Positions 34,399 through 45,082 of a DNA stretch of 64,000 bases are shown here, in pieces (position 1 is the stretch's first letter; each line of letters opens with the position of its first letter). The notes beneath the pieces are model-generated. The model saw only the letters and a program-made list of their open reading frames with translations, was not told where the DNA came from and made no database searches. The position numbers were made by a program, and so were the translations under genes. Source of the DNA: Clostridium beijerinckii HUN142 (GTDB taxonomy: Bacteria; Bacillota; Clostridia; Clostridiales; Clostridiaceae); contig NZ_JHXK01000020.1 in assembly GCF_000621745.1 (NCBI RefSeq), positions 1 to 64,000 of the forward strand, read 5' to 3'.

Positions 34399-37300
34399 CT
34401 ATATAACAATACTCTTATTAGCCTTATTTATAATTTTAGATGGTATTTCTTTTTCAAGCTTCCATACAAAACTTATTGGTTTATTTCCAGTATGGCTAAC
34501 ATACTCACATAAACCTAAATAAGTAAATGGAGCAGTTATTCCATCCTTTTCTTTGCTTTCCCTAACGAATAAAGCCACTTTACTATTTAGTACTTTATGA
34601 TTTATATATCTCTTTCCAGTAATACTTTCTACAGAGGTTGTACTTTGACTTTGCCAATGAAATAAGTTCTCATTAATAGCATAATCTTCGTAGAGTGTTG
34701 ATGGAGAGAAATCTTTATCGCTTTTATTTAAGGTAATAAAGAATATGTCCAAAGCCTTATTTTCAAAATATTTTACACCTTCCCTAAAAGCCGGCTTTTT
34801 ATTTTCATTAAAATATCCAAGTGCTGCCATAACTTGATCTCTTGAATATTCACAATGTAAATCTATAGGACAAGGAAAACCAAGCTCTACCTTCTCATCA
34901 ATAAAATCGATATTATTATAGTTATATGATAAGATACTTATTGCTTCTTTAATCATATTTTCATTTTTTAATAAGCTCACAATTCCTTCTTTTATTGATT
35001 TAAAACCTTGCTTTTCTGGTGAATCATTATAAAACGTGTAATATAACATATTTAACATAAGAACTTCTTCTTCATTTAAATCATTATTATAAATATCATT
35101 ATTGTTAAATATATTTAAGATAAAATTTATAAGTCTTCTAGAATTAATATTAAATAAATTCTTTAATTTTTTTGTTATTTCTTTCTCTTTTTCTTCATAA
35201 AACTCTTCTTTTAATCCTGCTATCACAAGCATTCTTCTAAAGCTTCTATCACCAGATTTTCCATAAAAATCTACTAATGATAAATGGTAATAGTTTAAAA
35301 AGTTTTCTAAATTCAATTCCATATCAGTCTCTAGCATGAAATTCTTTAATTTAACTATTAAATTTGCTTTGTTATTTGCTGATGATTTTATATTTCTTAA
35401 AATATATTCTTTTGATTGTTTTTCAAGTTGAATATAACATCCTTTGGGTAAAGTTAAAAATCCATTTTCTATATAATCTTTAATTGGATGATTCGTTTTA
35501 CCTATGAGTGCTCTAAACTTTTCTTCAAAGTTATAATTCTTATGTGCTTGCCCTACAAAATCCAATACTGTTAAACATTCTTTACCTTCACTTAATCTCA
35601 AACCTCTTCCTAATTGCTGCAAAAACACTGTTAAGCTTTCAGTTGGTCTTAAGAACAAAACTGTGTTAATTTCAGGTATATCAACACCTTCATTATATAA
35701 ATCTACTACAAAAATAAACTTTATCTCACCATTAACTAATTTTCTTTTGGCATCAGCTCTTTCATTGTCTTCACTATTACTATGTAAAGCTATTGACGGT
35801 ATATTATTTTCATTAAAACTTTTTGCCATAAACTTAGCATGTTCAACACTAACACAAAATCCAAGTCCAATTATTTCGTCTAAAGCTGTAACATAATTTT
35901 TAAGATTTTGTACTATTTGTTTTACTCTGAGATCATTTCCTGTATAAAGGTTACTTAATTCTGTAATATCATAACCTCTTCTTCCCCACTTAAGCCTAGA
36001 TAAATCGATGGTATCTGTAACAACAAAATATTGAAATGGGCTCAATAGCTTTCTGTTAATAGCTTCATTTAATCTAATTTCAGCACTAATTCTATCATCA
36101 AAATATTTAAAAACATCCCCTCCATCTGCTCTTTCAGGAGTTGCTGTGAGTCCTAGTAAAATTTTAGGTTTATAATACTCTAATAATCTCTGATATGATG
36201 GAGCTGCTGCATGATGAAATTCATCTACAATAATAAAGTCATAATAATCATTTGAAGTTACTTCACATAAATTTTTGCTATTTAAACTTTGAATAGAAAC
36301 AAATAAATGCTCCAAAGAAGTAGGAATATTATTCCCAACCATTAAATCCCCAAAATTATTATCTTTGAGTATAGCTCTAAAAGTATCTCTGCTTTGTTTT
36401 AAGATTTCCTCTCTATGAGCTACAAATAATAATTTATTACTATTCATCTTGTTTTCCTTACAAAAATCTTTATAATCAAAAGCTGAAATTACAGTTTTTC
36501 CAACACCAGTAGCTGCAATTATTAAATTCTTATACTTCTTAAAGATTTCTCTTTCAACTTTAAGTCTTTCGAGTATTTCTTTTTGATAAGAATAAGGCTT
36601 TATATCAAAGACAAAATTAAACTCAGTTTCCCCAACATATTTTTCTTTCATTAAGGATTTAGATAAAACTTCCTTGTCACTATCAGTTCCTAAGTAACTT
36701 ATAAATTCTGAATCATTCCAGTAACTTTCAAAAGTAGCTTCAAATTTCTTTATAATATCAAAAGAATCCCTTTCTGTAACTTTTATATTCCATTCAAGCC
36801 CAGAAGTTAAAGCAGCATTTGAAAGATTCGACGATCCTATGTAGGCAGTAGTAAACCCTGTTTCTCTTTTAAACATATAAGCTTTAGCATGAAGTCTTGT
36901 CCTTTCAGTATCATAAGATATTTTAATTTCAGTATTAGGAAGTTTGCTTAATTCATAAATAGCCTTAGCATCAGTCGCTCCCATGTATGATGTGGTTATT
37001 ATTCTTAACTTTTTATCATTATTAGTTGCTTCCTTTAAACTATCAATAATACATCTAAGCCCACTCCACTTAATAAAGGATATAAGTAAATCTATTGAAT
37101 CACAAGAAAGAATCTCTCTATTTAGCTCACTAAGCATATTAGGCTCCATAATAGAGCCTGTGAATAAAGAACTTTGAGAAATTGAAGTCATAGGCCTTAC
37201 AGCTTTTCCATTATTAATGGCTCTTTTATTATTTATCTTCAAATAAAGGGAAGTTAAAAGCTCTCCACTTTCATCAATCTTATATTTTTTAATATCCTCT

Positions 37301-37563
37301 TCATTAGCTTCCTTTGCTAAAATATTAATTATCTTATTACACACTTCAATTTGCTTTAAAAGTTTATCATTATCTTCTTTTTCCTTATCTCTAATATAAT
37401 TAAGAGATTTTCTTATTACACCTTCTATGTATTGAGATAAGATTACTTTAGCTTCTTCATTATCTATATCCTCTTTTGATATTAAAAGATTGCTTATATC
37501 TAAAGTTTCTAATTCATTTATTATTTCATTATTAATTACTTGCTCATAAATTCCTTGTTTCAT
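34399..37563 (-). CDS. PLD-nuclease/SF2 helicase/DUF3427 defence-type protein
   Basis: A 1054-residue multidomain protein. Residues about 130 to 300 are a phospholipase-D-like nuclease with the HxK motif RLHAKAYMFK and GSSN. Next is a ResIII-type superfamily 2 helicase (ATGVGKTVIS, VDEFHHA, GLTATPERADG, QQLGRGLRLSEGK). The last 300 residues match DUF3427, ending with APFTYLGLCEYV. These proteins translocate on DNA and are found in restriction and defence clusters. Start ATG 37563 follows GGTGGTGA. MazG copy 2 and the DUF2075 gene follow on the same strand, suggesting a three-gene module. Confidence 0.87.
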   Translation of the reverse strand: MKQGIYEQVINNEIINELETLDISNLLISKEDIDNEEAKVILSQYIEGVIRKSLNYIRDKEKEDNDKLLKQIEVCNKIINILAKEANEEDIKKYKIDESGELLTSLYLKINNKRAINNGKAVRPMTSISQSSLFTGSIMEPNMLSELNREILSCDSIDLLISFIKWSGLRCIIDSLKEATNNDKKLRIITTSYMGATDAKAIYELSKLPNTEIKISYDTERTRLHAKAYMFKRETGFTTAYIGSSNLSNAALTSGLEWNIKVTERDSFDIIKKFEATFESYWNDSEFISYLGTDSDKEVLSKSLMKEKYVGETEFNFVFDIKPYSYQKEILERLKVEREIFKKYKNLIIAATGVGKTVISAFDYKDFCKENKMNSNKLLFVAHREEILKQSRDTFRAILKDNNFGDLMVGNNIPTSLEHLFVSIQSLNSKNLCEVTSNDYYDFIIVDEFHHAAAPSYQRLLEYYKPKILLGLTATPERADGGDVFKYFDDRISAEIRLNEAINRKLLSPFQYFVVTDTIDLSRLKWGRRGYDITELSNLYTGNDLRVKQIVQNLKNYVTALDEIIGLGFCVSVEHAKFMAKSFNENNIPSIALHSNSEDNERADAKRKLVNGEIKFIFVVDLYNEGVDIPEINTVLFLRPTESLTVFLQQLGRGLRLSEGKECLTVLDFVGQAHKNYNFEEKFRALIGKTNHPIKDYIENGFLTLPKGCYIQLEKQSKEYILRNIKSSANNKANLIVKLKNFMLETDMELNLENFLNYYHLSLVDFYGKSGDRSFRRMLVIAGLKEEFYEEKEKEITKKLKNLFNINSRRLINFILNIFNNNDIYNNDLNEEEVLMLNMLYYTFYNDSPEKQGFKSIKEGIVSLLKNENMIKEAISILSYNYNNIDFIDEKVELGFPCPIDLHCEYSRDQVMAALGYFNENKKPAFREGVKYFENKALDIFFITLNKSDKDFSPSTLYEDYAINENLFHWQSQSTTSVESITGKRYINHKVLNSKVALFVRESKEKDGITAPFTYLGLCEYVSHTGNKPISFVWKLEKEIPSKIINKANKSIVI

Positions 37564-37908
37564 GATTTCACCACCATTTTTTGATACTATAGACTATAGG
37601 AAATCTCTATGATGCTTTGATTATATTGTAGTATAATTTTAATGTCATATAAACATATAATCAACAACATCTCATTGCGTATAATACTTTTACCGTGGTA
37701 AAAGCAAGTAATAAAAACCCATTTTAATAATATACACTTATACTGAACACCGATTTCTTAGATAAGTTGACAGATTGGCACCTATGCCTTCCGAATTTCT
37801 GATAAACAAATAACTTTTACGTCTTGTTTATCCTATAAGAGCTCTTAAGTACAATATAGTAATTTACAAGTTGCTTTTTTTCTAAGTTATCTTTGATACA
37901 CTTTAGAT
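37564..37908. other. 345-base intergenic region with an 18-base palindrome
   Basis: No gene was recognised. CTTTTACC-GT-GGTAAAAG at 37687-37704 is a palindrome with 8-bp arms lying upstream of the PLD-helicase gene. It is placed as a possible operator. Confidence 0.45.
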
Positions 37909-40629
37909 TTAATTACTTAATAGTTCATTTAAATGCATATCAAATTGTTCTTTCGTTACCGCTTCCTTAGATTTTAATCTCCATAACTTAATGCTCATAT
38001 GTTTAAGCGCAAAATTCTTCTTTTTATCTCTGTCTATTTGTTCAGGAGTTTTATGAAACTTTCCATCAAGTTCAATTACCGCAATAGGTTTACCAATACG
38101 ATTATCGTAAATGGTAAAATCTAAATGCGCATTATTCATAATAAACTGTTTAACTGCAGGATTAACCTCTAAAAACTTCTTATCTGTTACAACACTAGCT
38201 AATGGAAGTTTCACCACCGCATGATATTCGGGATGTTGTTGGGTATACCTATCAAGATATTCTTTAACTGTTTTTTCGAAAATATTATCACAATTTTCTA
38301 CTACCGTATAGGTCTTCATTTGTTGATATAAATAATCAAAAATGCATACTGTTTTATCTGGTATTACTTCACCATAAGCTTCTATGTACTCGATTAAGTT
38401 TCTAGTATTTACATCATACTCTTTAAAAAACTTAACATCTGTTACTAGGACAAATTTCGTCTTAGCCCTTGAAACGGCTACATTTATCAATTCTTTTGAA
38501 AACAAATTATTTTTTCCTGTCAAATGATTTATAGCCTTATCAATATGATTTAAAACAGTACAAAAGTAAACTTCATTCTCTCCTTTTCCTTGAAAAGTAT
38601 GAATTGTGCCACATTGTTTCTTATTATATTTTTCCATCAACTTACTTGCCTGTTTGCGAAATGGTGTAATAATGAATTTTCCTTCAACTTTTGAACATAT
38701 TGCATCATCAATAGTTACAATCTCTCGTGAATTTACAAACGAGCCACTCTCTAATTCAGCATATTTTCCTTTATCATCATCTATTAAAATCATTGCATCG
38801 TCACTTGCGTCTTTGTATATGATTAGTTGATTATCATAAAAATAACGGTTACAATAATTTATTATCTTGTAATCACACCGATAATGCTCTAACAACAAAT
38901 TAGAAACTGGTTTAATCGTTTTTGAAATAGTACTTAAAAAACTTTCATTAGTAAAATCATATCCATCTTGCACTTTATTGCTAATCCCATTTGAAGAGAG
39001 ATTAATAATTGCTGGTAACTGCTTATTATCTCCAACTACTATTAACTGCTTAGCTAAATATAGTATTGGTAATGCTGATAAAATATCACATTGTGAAGCC
39101 TCATCAATAATGATACAATCAATCTTTGCACCATTATTAAAAAAAGAGTAAAAATTGGATAAAACCGCATCCACTGTAGTCAAAATAACGGGATATAAAC
39201 CTATTAGATCGTCCTTGCATCTTTTTATGGGCGCCTCATTATCATTCTCTTTTATTTTTGAATAAATATTTTGATAAACGCTGCTATCATATTTCTTTTT
39301 TAAACTTTCTAATAGCAACTTCTTGGATAATTCTATATACTCATACTTATATATTTCTCTAATCTTCTTTTGTAGCTGGCATAAATTCTCTTTTTCCAAC
39401 TTTTTCTCTAAATCTTCTATTTCAATATTCAAGAACTTTTCTTCCAAAAGACTTTGGAGCACAATTCCCTCGCTTTTCAACTTAGCTAACGTCATTCTCC
39501 ACCTAAAGTACATCAAAATTCTTTTAACAAAGCCTATCTTTTGTCCATCTGCCCTCTTCACTAATAGTTCTGCTAATCGGTCCAGTTCCTGTTTTACGAT
39601 TTTCGAACTGCTACTCTTCCGATTAATTTTTTTTATCAGATGCTCATATACAGAGAAATCATATGCTTCTCTGCGTTTTATTAGATGCCTATATTGGTTT
39701 TTAAACTCACTCAGTTGATTTTTATGTAAAATCAACTCGTTTAGTTGCTCTTCCAAATGCGTTAATTGATTAAATAATATGTTGATTTTTTCTTTTTCAG
39801 CTTCTGTAGTTGTAAATGAAATATTTTTAAGTTGTTGCTCATATGTCATCATCTTTTCTTCTAGTGCATAACTTAACGAATCCATAACTTCTTTTTTCCC
39901 TAAACGAATAAAAAAATCTGGAATAGGCATTTGTTCTAGTTCTTCCACAACATTATTAATAGCAGAATTGTTTTTTGACACTACTACTACTTTTTTATTT
40001 TCATATACCAGATTAGCGATAATACTAAGAATAGTAGTCGTTTTCCCCGTACCCGGTGGCCCCTCAATAATAGAAATTCTATTATTCAGAGCTGCTTCTA
40101 TTGATTTCTTCTGTGATAGATTGGACTGCTGAAGTAATATAATTGGGTGACTGTGGAACTTACATTCGTTTAACTCCTTATTAACACTTTTTTCTCCTGT
40201 AAAGTACGAAAATAGAAGGTTATCCTTTTGGGTGTGTAAATTCTCAAAAATCATTTGATAAATAGTCTTCTTAAAATCGTAGTGCTCATACTCAAATGTA
40301 CCCTCTTTTTCTCTTTGTTGCAGCAATTCAAAGATTTCAAAATAGTATCTTGCAAAATTTTCAACAACAGATTTTATATCCGTTCGGTTATATTGTTTAT
40401 TTATTTGAGAATAATAAAAATTCTTTTCAACTTCCTTGTCTTTGAACTTACATTTTTTAATATTTTCAAATTTTATTTGACCTTTTTCACCATTGCCTAA
40501 AAACGTATAAAAAACTTTTTCTGAATTGTATTGCAGGACTTCAACCTCAAACTTACTGCCTTTTACACTTTCTATTTCCAAGGATGTCTTTTCATTCATT
40601 GAATATTTTAAATACTCTTTTATCATCAT
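37909..40629 (-). CDS. UPF1-like SF1 helicase with C-terminal DUF2726 nuclease domain
   Basis: A 906-residue AAA_11/AAA_12 helicase. Walker A is EGPPGTGKTTT, followed by a long coiled-coil insertion (residues about 270 to 440) with Walker B DCIIDEASQCD, VGDNKQLPA, LLEHYRCDYKI, TFQGKGENEV and VAVSRAKTKF. The C-terminal 120 residues match DUF2726, a PD-(D/E)XK/DUF559-like nuclease with LDFTIYDN and AVIELDGKFH. The helicase-coiled coil-nuclease design resembles several single-gene defence proteins. ATG 40629 is chosen because GGAG lies ten bases upstream; an in-frame TTG is at 40644. It is isolated from neighbours by AT-rich gaps. Confidence 0.8.
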   Translation of the reverse strand: MMIKEYLKYSMNEKTSLEIESVKGSKFEVEVLQYNSEKVFYTFLGNGEKGQIKFENIKKCKFKDKEVEKNFYYSQINKQYNRTDIKSVVENFARYYFEIFELLQQREKEGTFEYEHYDFKKTIYQMIFENLHTQKDNLLFSYFTGEKSVNKELNECKFHSHPIILLQQSNLSQKKSIEAALNNRISIIEGPPGTGKTTTILSIIANLVYENKKVVVVSKNNSAINNVVEELEQMPIPDFFIRLGKKEVMDSLSYALEEKMMTYEQQLKNISFTTTEAEKEKINILFNQLTHLEEQLNELILHKNQLSEFKNQYRHLIKRREAYDFSVYEHLIKKINRKSSSSKIVKQELDRLAELLVKRADGQKIGFVKRILMYFRWRMTLAKLKSEGIVLQSLLEEKFLNIEIEDLEKKLEKENLCQLQKKIREIYKYEYIELSKKLLLESLKKKYDSSVYQNIYSKIKENDNEAPIKRCKDDLIGLYPVILTTVDAVLSNFYSFFNNGAKIDCIIIDEASQCDILSALPILYLAKQLIVVGDNKQLPAIINLSSNGISNKVQDGYDFTNESFLSTISKTIKPVSNLLLEHYRCDYKIINYCNRYFYDNQLIIYKDASDDAMILIDDDKGKYAELESGSFVNSREIVTIDDAICSKVEGKFIITPFRKQASKLMEKYNKKQCGTIHTFQGKGENEVYFCTVLNHIDKAINHLTGKNNLFSKELINVAVSRAKTKFVLVTDVKFFKEYDVNTRNLIEYIEAYGEVIPDKTVCIFDYLYQQMKTYTVVENCDNIFEKTVKEYLDRYTQQHPEYHAVVKLPLASVVTDKKFLEVNPAVKQFIMNNAHLDFTIYDNRIGKPIAVIELDGKFHKTPEQIDRDKKKNFALKHMSIKLWRLKSKEAVTKEQFDMHLNELLSN

Positions 40630-41340
40630 TTCTTCTATCTCCAAGATTTCTTATACTAATAGTTTAGTTCCTCTACATTCGCATTAACCATTGAAATAAT
40701 CTGAGTTAATTCTTATTATAACAAATCTGTAAAACATTTAGGAACAAGTGAAAAAAATAAGCTGTGAGGTATAATGACTTCTCCAACGTATAATCCTCTA
40801 TCAAATTGATTTCTTTTATCTGTGCCTTATAATGCTTTAAAGAAAGCATCCCAGAAGCATCATCACTTATAAACTGATTTCCCCATTTACTTGTGATTCT
40901 GTTATTCTTTACTATTTAAACGGATAACTTTTAAAATGCTCAAGCACAAATGCGTATTATTTCAAGTTGGATGATATATAACTCTTTTATTAAAGTCTAC
41001 TTAGAATAATAGTTATTTATGATATGATTCAGTCAGTGTATCACAATCTAGCTTTTTATCCAGCCTGCTCTCAAAACATAGCTTCCGATTATTAGCCTAA
41101 TGGATATGTTAATAATAGAAAGTTGATTATTAACCCGAATACTATCACTTAAGTTAATAGTCATTATCTAATTGAATTATGTTACTCACCAGTCCATATT
41201 AATTCAGTATTGTTATATATTAAAACTCAAATAAATTTCTCTTATTAATTTTTATGTAAGACTAAACTATATTTTCGTTTAAGACTTTAAACAATCTATT
41301 TCAGATAAATTCATATGGTCACATACTATAATATTAAAAT
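40630..41340. other. 700-base gap with a possible decayed coding fragment
   Basis: Mostly AT-rich and without intact genes. On minus from about 40930 to 40725 one frame stays open for roughly 66 codons, including SKWGNQFISDDASGML and LKHYKAQIKEIN, which reads like real protein, but no start signal is present and the family is not recognised. It may be a remnant of an accessory gene. No terminator was seen for the gene at 41341. Confidence 0.35.
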
Positions 41341-42783
41341 TTAATCACTTGTAGATATATAGTTAACATATTTATCCTCTGATATAACAGCAACAAAAGT
41401 CTTTTGGCATTTCAACTTTTGTTGTTCAACATATCTTATCGCTGAATTATACCTAGAACCTCTAGCTGGATCCGTTTTACTAGATGTTATACCATCCAAA
41501 ATTACTCCTATTGCATGACACACTCCATTAGTGTCACACACAACCGCACCATCTATACACGTAACTAGTTCTATTACTCTTTTTTCAAGTTCATTAGGAT
41601 AAACCATAGTTGCTGATTCTTTTAATCTCTCAACTTCATCTTTTGCATCGGTTGAAATAACAACCATTGTTCCATGTTCCTGTAATTTTGCTTGCTTAAT
41701 TATTTCAATAATTGCATCTTCTTTTATTTCAATATCTTTAAAAGTTTCTCTTAGCTTTTCCTTTATTTGATTGCTACTATTAATAATATTATCTGGAATT
41801 TTAGGTAATAGATTTGAATACGATAAAAATTCTACTCCATTAATGAACATTTTCCATTTAGAATATTCAGTAAATACAATTTTATAGCAATCATAGCCTT
41901 CACATTCCTTTCCATTACCAATAGCAAAGATTTCATTGTCTTCGTTCAGGAATAAAGAAATATCACTATTAGTAATTTGGAGCAGTTTTCTAATACGTTT
42001 ATAATCATTTAAAGCTACTGACTCTTTCAAAGTTATTAGTTCTTTTCTACTATATATTAAATTATCTATGTTAGTGTCTTTGTTTCGTTTAACAAAAAAC
42101 ATAATACTCCCTTTATTTGCAGACTTTTCATATTGCATAGTAGAAAGCATATTAAGATGTACAGAATTATTATAAAGAAATCCATTACTCTCCACGGAAG
42201 CACGCCTAAATATTTCATCATAATTTTTGATTCTATGAAGATCCCTCCTCCACTCAACTGCCCAGATATACTCTAATTCATGTATGAAAGGATGTATTTT
42301 CCCATTAAATGATAGTAGAGTTTTATAAGTTTCTTTATAAAATTCAATTATAGCAAATTTATAAAGTTTTTCTTTATCACCAAATCGCAAAATATCACGA
42401 TATTCTTGAGGATTGGAGCACCAATAAATCGAGTTAAGACTACTTTTATTTAGCGATTCTTTGATATGAAAGCCAAAACTATCACACACAGTCTTCATTT
42501 CATTATAAAACTCGTAGTCGTTTTTTAAAAAATTTTCTATAGCTAACTTTAATGAATCTCTTACATCTTGGTTATTTTCACATGAATAAAAATTCAGCTC
42601 ATATTCTGGATTACTCCTCTCATCATCTAGATTTAAATCAAAACAATATATATCTTTAATGCATTTTATTAAGATATTTGTACCCAATATCTTAGTAAAT
42701 TCGTTTATTATCAGTTCCTTTTCTTTTTTTAGCGTAATCATTTTATCTTCAATTATATTTTTTTTCATAAAAATCTCATCCAT
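41341..42783 (-). CDS. CBASS-linked diadenylate-cyclase-like (DAC/DisA_N) protein 2
   Basis: A 480-residue protein whose last 80 residues match the DAC fold: ELVTCIDGAVVCD holds the DGA motif (411-413), followed by ARGSRYNSAIRYVE (442-448) in the place of GTRHRAA, and TFVAVISED as the final strand. The Arg of the second motif is kept while HR is YN. The first 330 residues are a large alpha-rich region then a probable sensor segment (SDISLFLNEDN, KMFINGVEFL), the arrangement of DAC proteins with N-terminal sensor domains. It lies 183 bases after cap3 on the same strand and ends the cluster. Whether it makes c-di-AMP or another dinucleotide, or only binds nucleotides, cannot be told. Confidence 0.65.
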   Translation of the reverse strand: MDEIFMKKNIIEDKMITLKKEKELIINEFTKILGTNILIKCIKDIYCFDLNLDDERSNPEYELNFYSCENNQDVRDSLKLAIENFLKNDYEFYNEMKTVCDSFGFHIKESLNKSSLNSIYWCSNPQEYRDILRFGDKEKLYKFAIIEFYKETYKTLLSFNGKIHPFIHELEYIWAVEWRRDLHRIKNYDEIFRRASVESNGFLYNNSVHLNMLSTMQYEKSANKGSIMFFVKRNKDTNIDNLIYSRKELITLKESVALNDYKRIRKLLQITNSDISLFLNEDNEIFAIGNGKECEGYDCYKIVFTEYSKWKMFINGVEFLSYSNLLPKIPDNIINSSNQIKEKLRETFKDIEIKEDAIIEIIKQAKLQEHGTMVVISTDAKDEVERLKESATMVYPNELEKRVIELVTCIDGAVVCDTNGVCHAIGVILDGITSSKTDPARGSRYNSAIRYVEQQKLKCQKTFVAVISEDKYVNYISTSD

Positions 42784-42966
42784 TTATTATTTAAAAATAC
42801 CTTCCTCATTTTCAAGTCAACATTCTACGTTGAGCATTTAATATTTTCTTTATAATTTATAACTTCAATAAGATATTTACAGATATATCATATTTCAATC
42901 ACATTATGAATCAGTTTAACTTTTCTAACTTCTTACCTCTCATATATAAAATTTAATATATTAACT

Positions 42967-43443
42967 TTAAACCCTTCCATTATATATCACTTTAAATTCT
43001 CCATTGAATTCAACTGAACAAATAAATATTTCTTTATTTTCTCCTATAATAATTAAGAAAACATATTTTTTAATACCAATAGATTCTTTTGCTATTTTAA
43101 TAATGGTACTTTTATCAGTTCTCGATGGTTTAGCTCTAATCATAACATGAGTGTGCCATTCTCCTAAATAATTTATGGAACCATCTGATTTCTTCCACAT
43201 ATCATTAATTATTCCTTGCGCAATTTCTCTATCTCTAATAAAAGAAACCGGAGTTTTTCTTAAAGAACTTTTTACCTCACAAATATCAGTAATTAAATAT
43301 TCAGAACAATCTTGATTAAATTTACCTAATATTATTCCTCCTGTTTCATCAATGTCACTCTTTTCATTAAATTCCAGCAACTTGTTAACAGCAACATCCT
43401 CAATCTTTAATACAGAATATTCACCAATATTATATGTCCTCAT
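42967..43443 (-). CDS. cap3: CBASS Cap3: JAMM isopeptidase
   Basis: A 158-residue JAB/MPN metalloprotease. The zinc site is complete: E33 in DETGG, H97-x-H99 in EWHTHV, S107 and D110 in PSRTD. In type II CBASS Cap3 removes CD-NTase from the targets to which Cap2 conjugated it, and so restrains the system. The gene overlaps the end of cap2 by 14 bases, implying coupled translation. Length and motif spacing are standard for stand-alone bacterial JAMM proteins. Confidence 0.88.
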   Translation of the reverse strand: MRTYNIGEYSVLKIEDVAVNKLLEFNEKSDIDETGGIILGKFNQDCSEYLITDICEVKSSLRKTPVSFIRDREIAQGIINDMWKKSDGSINYLGEWHTHVMIRAKPSRTDKSTIIKIAKESIGIKKYVFLIIIGENKEIFICSVEFNGEFKVIYNGRV

Positions 43444-45082
43444 TGTTATCTATCCTCACAAATTTCTCATATCTATCATTCTTAGCTATCCAATCAGCAG
43501 CTATTTTCATCTTATTCTTCCTTGCCCATTTAATTCTACCTATTTTCGTATAAATATAATTACCTTGAATTTTTTTTTCAATAAAATTCTTATTGAAAGT
43601 ATCAATAAAACTATTTATAAATTGTTGTGCTTCAAATCCTGAGTAAGGTGCATACGCACTTTGACATCCAGATTCACTTTTTAAGTATTTCCAAGATTCT
43701 TTTAATACTGATATCTTAAAATTTTCTGAACTATCTAAGATTGAATTAATAGTATTTTTATCAATTTTCTTCCGACAGATTATAGCATGTCCAGCAATTA
43801 AATAAGGTTCAACCCACATTATAATTGTTGGCTTTATAATTTTACCATCTTCTAATAAACTTATTATCTTTTTTTCTATAGTTATGTTCCCAACAACTAT
43901 AAATATATAATCATTTCTATTTAAAATATCAATGTCATTCTCGAGTATATCATTTATATCCTTATTAATTAGTACCAACTCAGTATCTGGATAGTGCCTT
44001 AATATTTCATTCCTCATTGCAGTTGTTTTATATAACCCTACCTCACTTGCTCCACAAACATGCCTTCCAATATTTTCCGAATTTAATATATCATTATCGA
44101 TTAGTGAAATAGTGCTAGATATTCCAACATCAATAATAGCCTTTGTTAACATGCTTCCTATTGATCCACATCCTACAACTACAATATTTTTATTCTCAGT
44201 GATTTTTCCATCTCCACCTCTCGTGAAAATCCTTTTCCGAGTAAAGTTATTAAATTTTATTCTTTTTACCTCTTTATCTTTCTGGAAAATTAGAATACTT
44301 TTTATTGTTTTATTATTTATCTTAACCAAGGATGATTTAATACTCGGCTGTCTTATTCCTAATAATATCCTTTCAGTATTAATAATTTGTGAAATTATAA
44401 TAATTGGATCCTCCGTATTACTAGCAACATAATTATAATAAAACTTTCCATATTTAGTTTCATCCATTCTTTTTACTATATCATTAATATCTCTTGGTGG
44501 TAATATTAACTCTATATCATCTAATGGTATATATAAAACTTTCTTAATATTAATATCAGCATCGATTCCTTTTGTATACTTTATATAATCGCTTAATTTT
44601 TTTTTGGTTTCAGCTATAACTAAATAAGTTTTTCCTCCTGCAGCATATAATATTTTAGGACTATTTATTGGCTGGAATATTACGTCAGCTTTAATTTTTG
44701 CGTTCTGTTCCCATCTAGTTACTATTTCTTTTCTAAAATCCTCTAAATTTCTTAAATTTATACTATCATCAATTAACTTTATGGCTCTTTGAATAGTATT
44801 TTCAACCTCTTCTTTATAAAATATAGTATTAGGATTACTTTCATCTTCATCATATAAACATAGCTTTCCACCTTTGTATATATGAGGTATAAGTATACCC
44901 TTTTTACTATCATCATCTATAAAAATTTCTACATACTTAGCAGGAAACTCATTCGGAAAAACTATTTTAAAAGTAATATCCTTTTTTGAAATAATGCAGT
45001 TACAATAAACACACTCATCCTTTTCATTAATTTCACACTTATACCCTTTGCTTCTTAAGTATCTATATACTTCTTTATGCAA
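43430..45082 (-). CDS. cap2: CBASS Cap2: E2-E1 ubiquitin-like conjugation enzyme
   Basis: A 550-residue fusion of an N-terminal E2-like domain (catalytic Cys75 in GGKLCLYDED) and a C-terminal E1-like ThiF domain (VVVGCGSIGS nucleotide loop, SLIDND acidic motif, catalytic Cys473 in ESGCQSAYAP). In type II CBASS Cap2 activates and transfers the C-terminus of the CD-NTase to targets, priming second-messenger synthesis. It starts by overlapping the CD-NTase stop by eight bases. All catalytic cysteines are present, so the conjugation machinery appears intact. Confidence 0.9.
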   Translation of the reverse strand: MHKEVYRYLRSKGYKCEINEKDECVYCNCIISKKDITFKIVFPNEFPAKYVEIFIDDDSKKGILIPHIYKGGKLCLYDEDESNPNTIFYKEEVENTIQRAIKLIDDSINLRNLEDFRKEIVTRWEQNAKIKADVIFQPINSPKILYAAGGKTYLVIAETKKKLSDYIKYTKGIDADINIKKVLYIPLDDIELILPPRDINDIVKRMDETKYGKFYYNYVASNTEDPIIIISQIINTERILLGIRQPSIKSSLVKINNKTIKSILIFQKDKEVKRIKFNNFTRKRIFTRGGDGKITENKNIVVVGCGSIGSMLTKAIIDVGISSTISLIDNDILNSENIGRHVCGASEVGLYKTTAMRNEILRHYPDTELVLINKDINDILENDIDILNRNDYIFIVVGNITIEKKIISLLEDGKIIKPTIIMWVEPYLIAGHAIICRKKIDKNTINSILDSSENFKISVLKESWKYLKSESGCQSAYAPYSGFEAQQFINSFIDTFNKNFIEKKIQGNYIYTKIGRIKWARKNKMKIAADWIAKNDRYEKFVRIDNNEDI

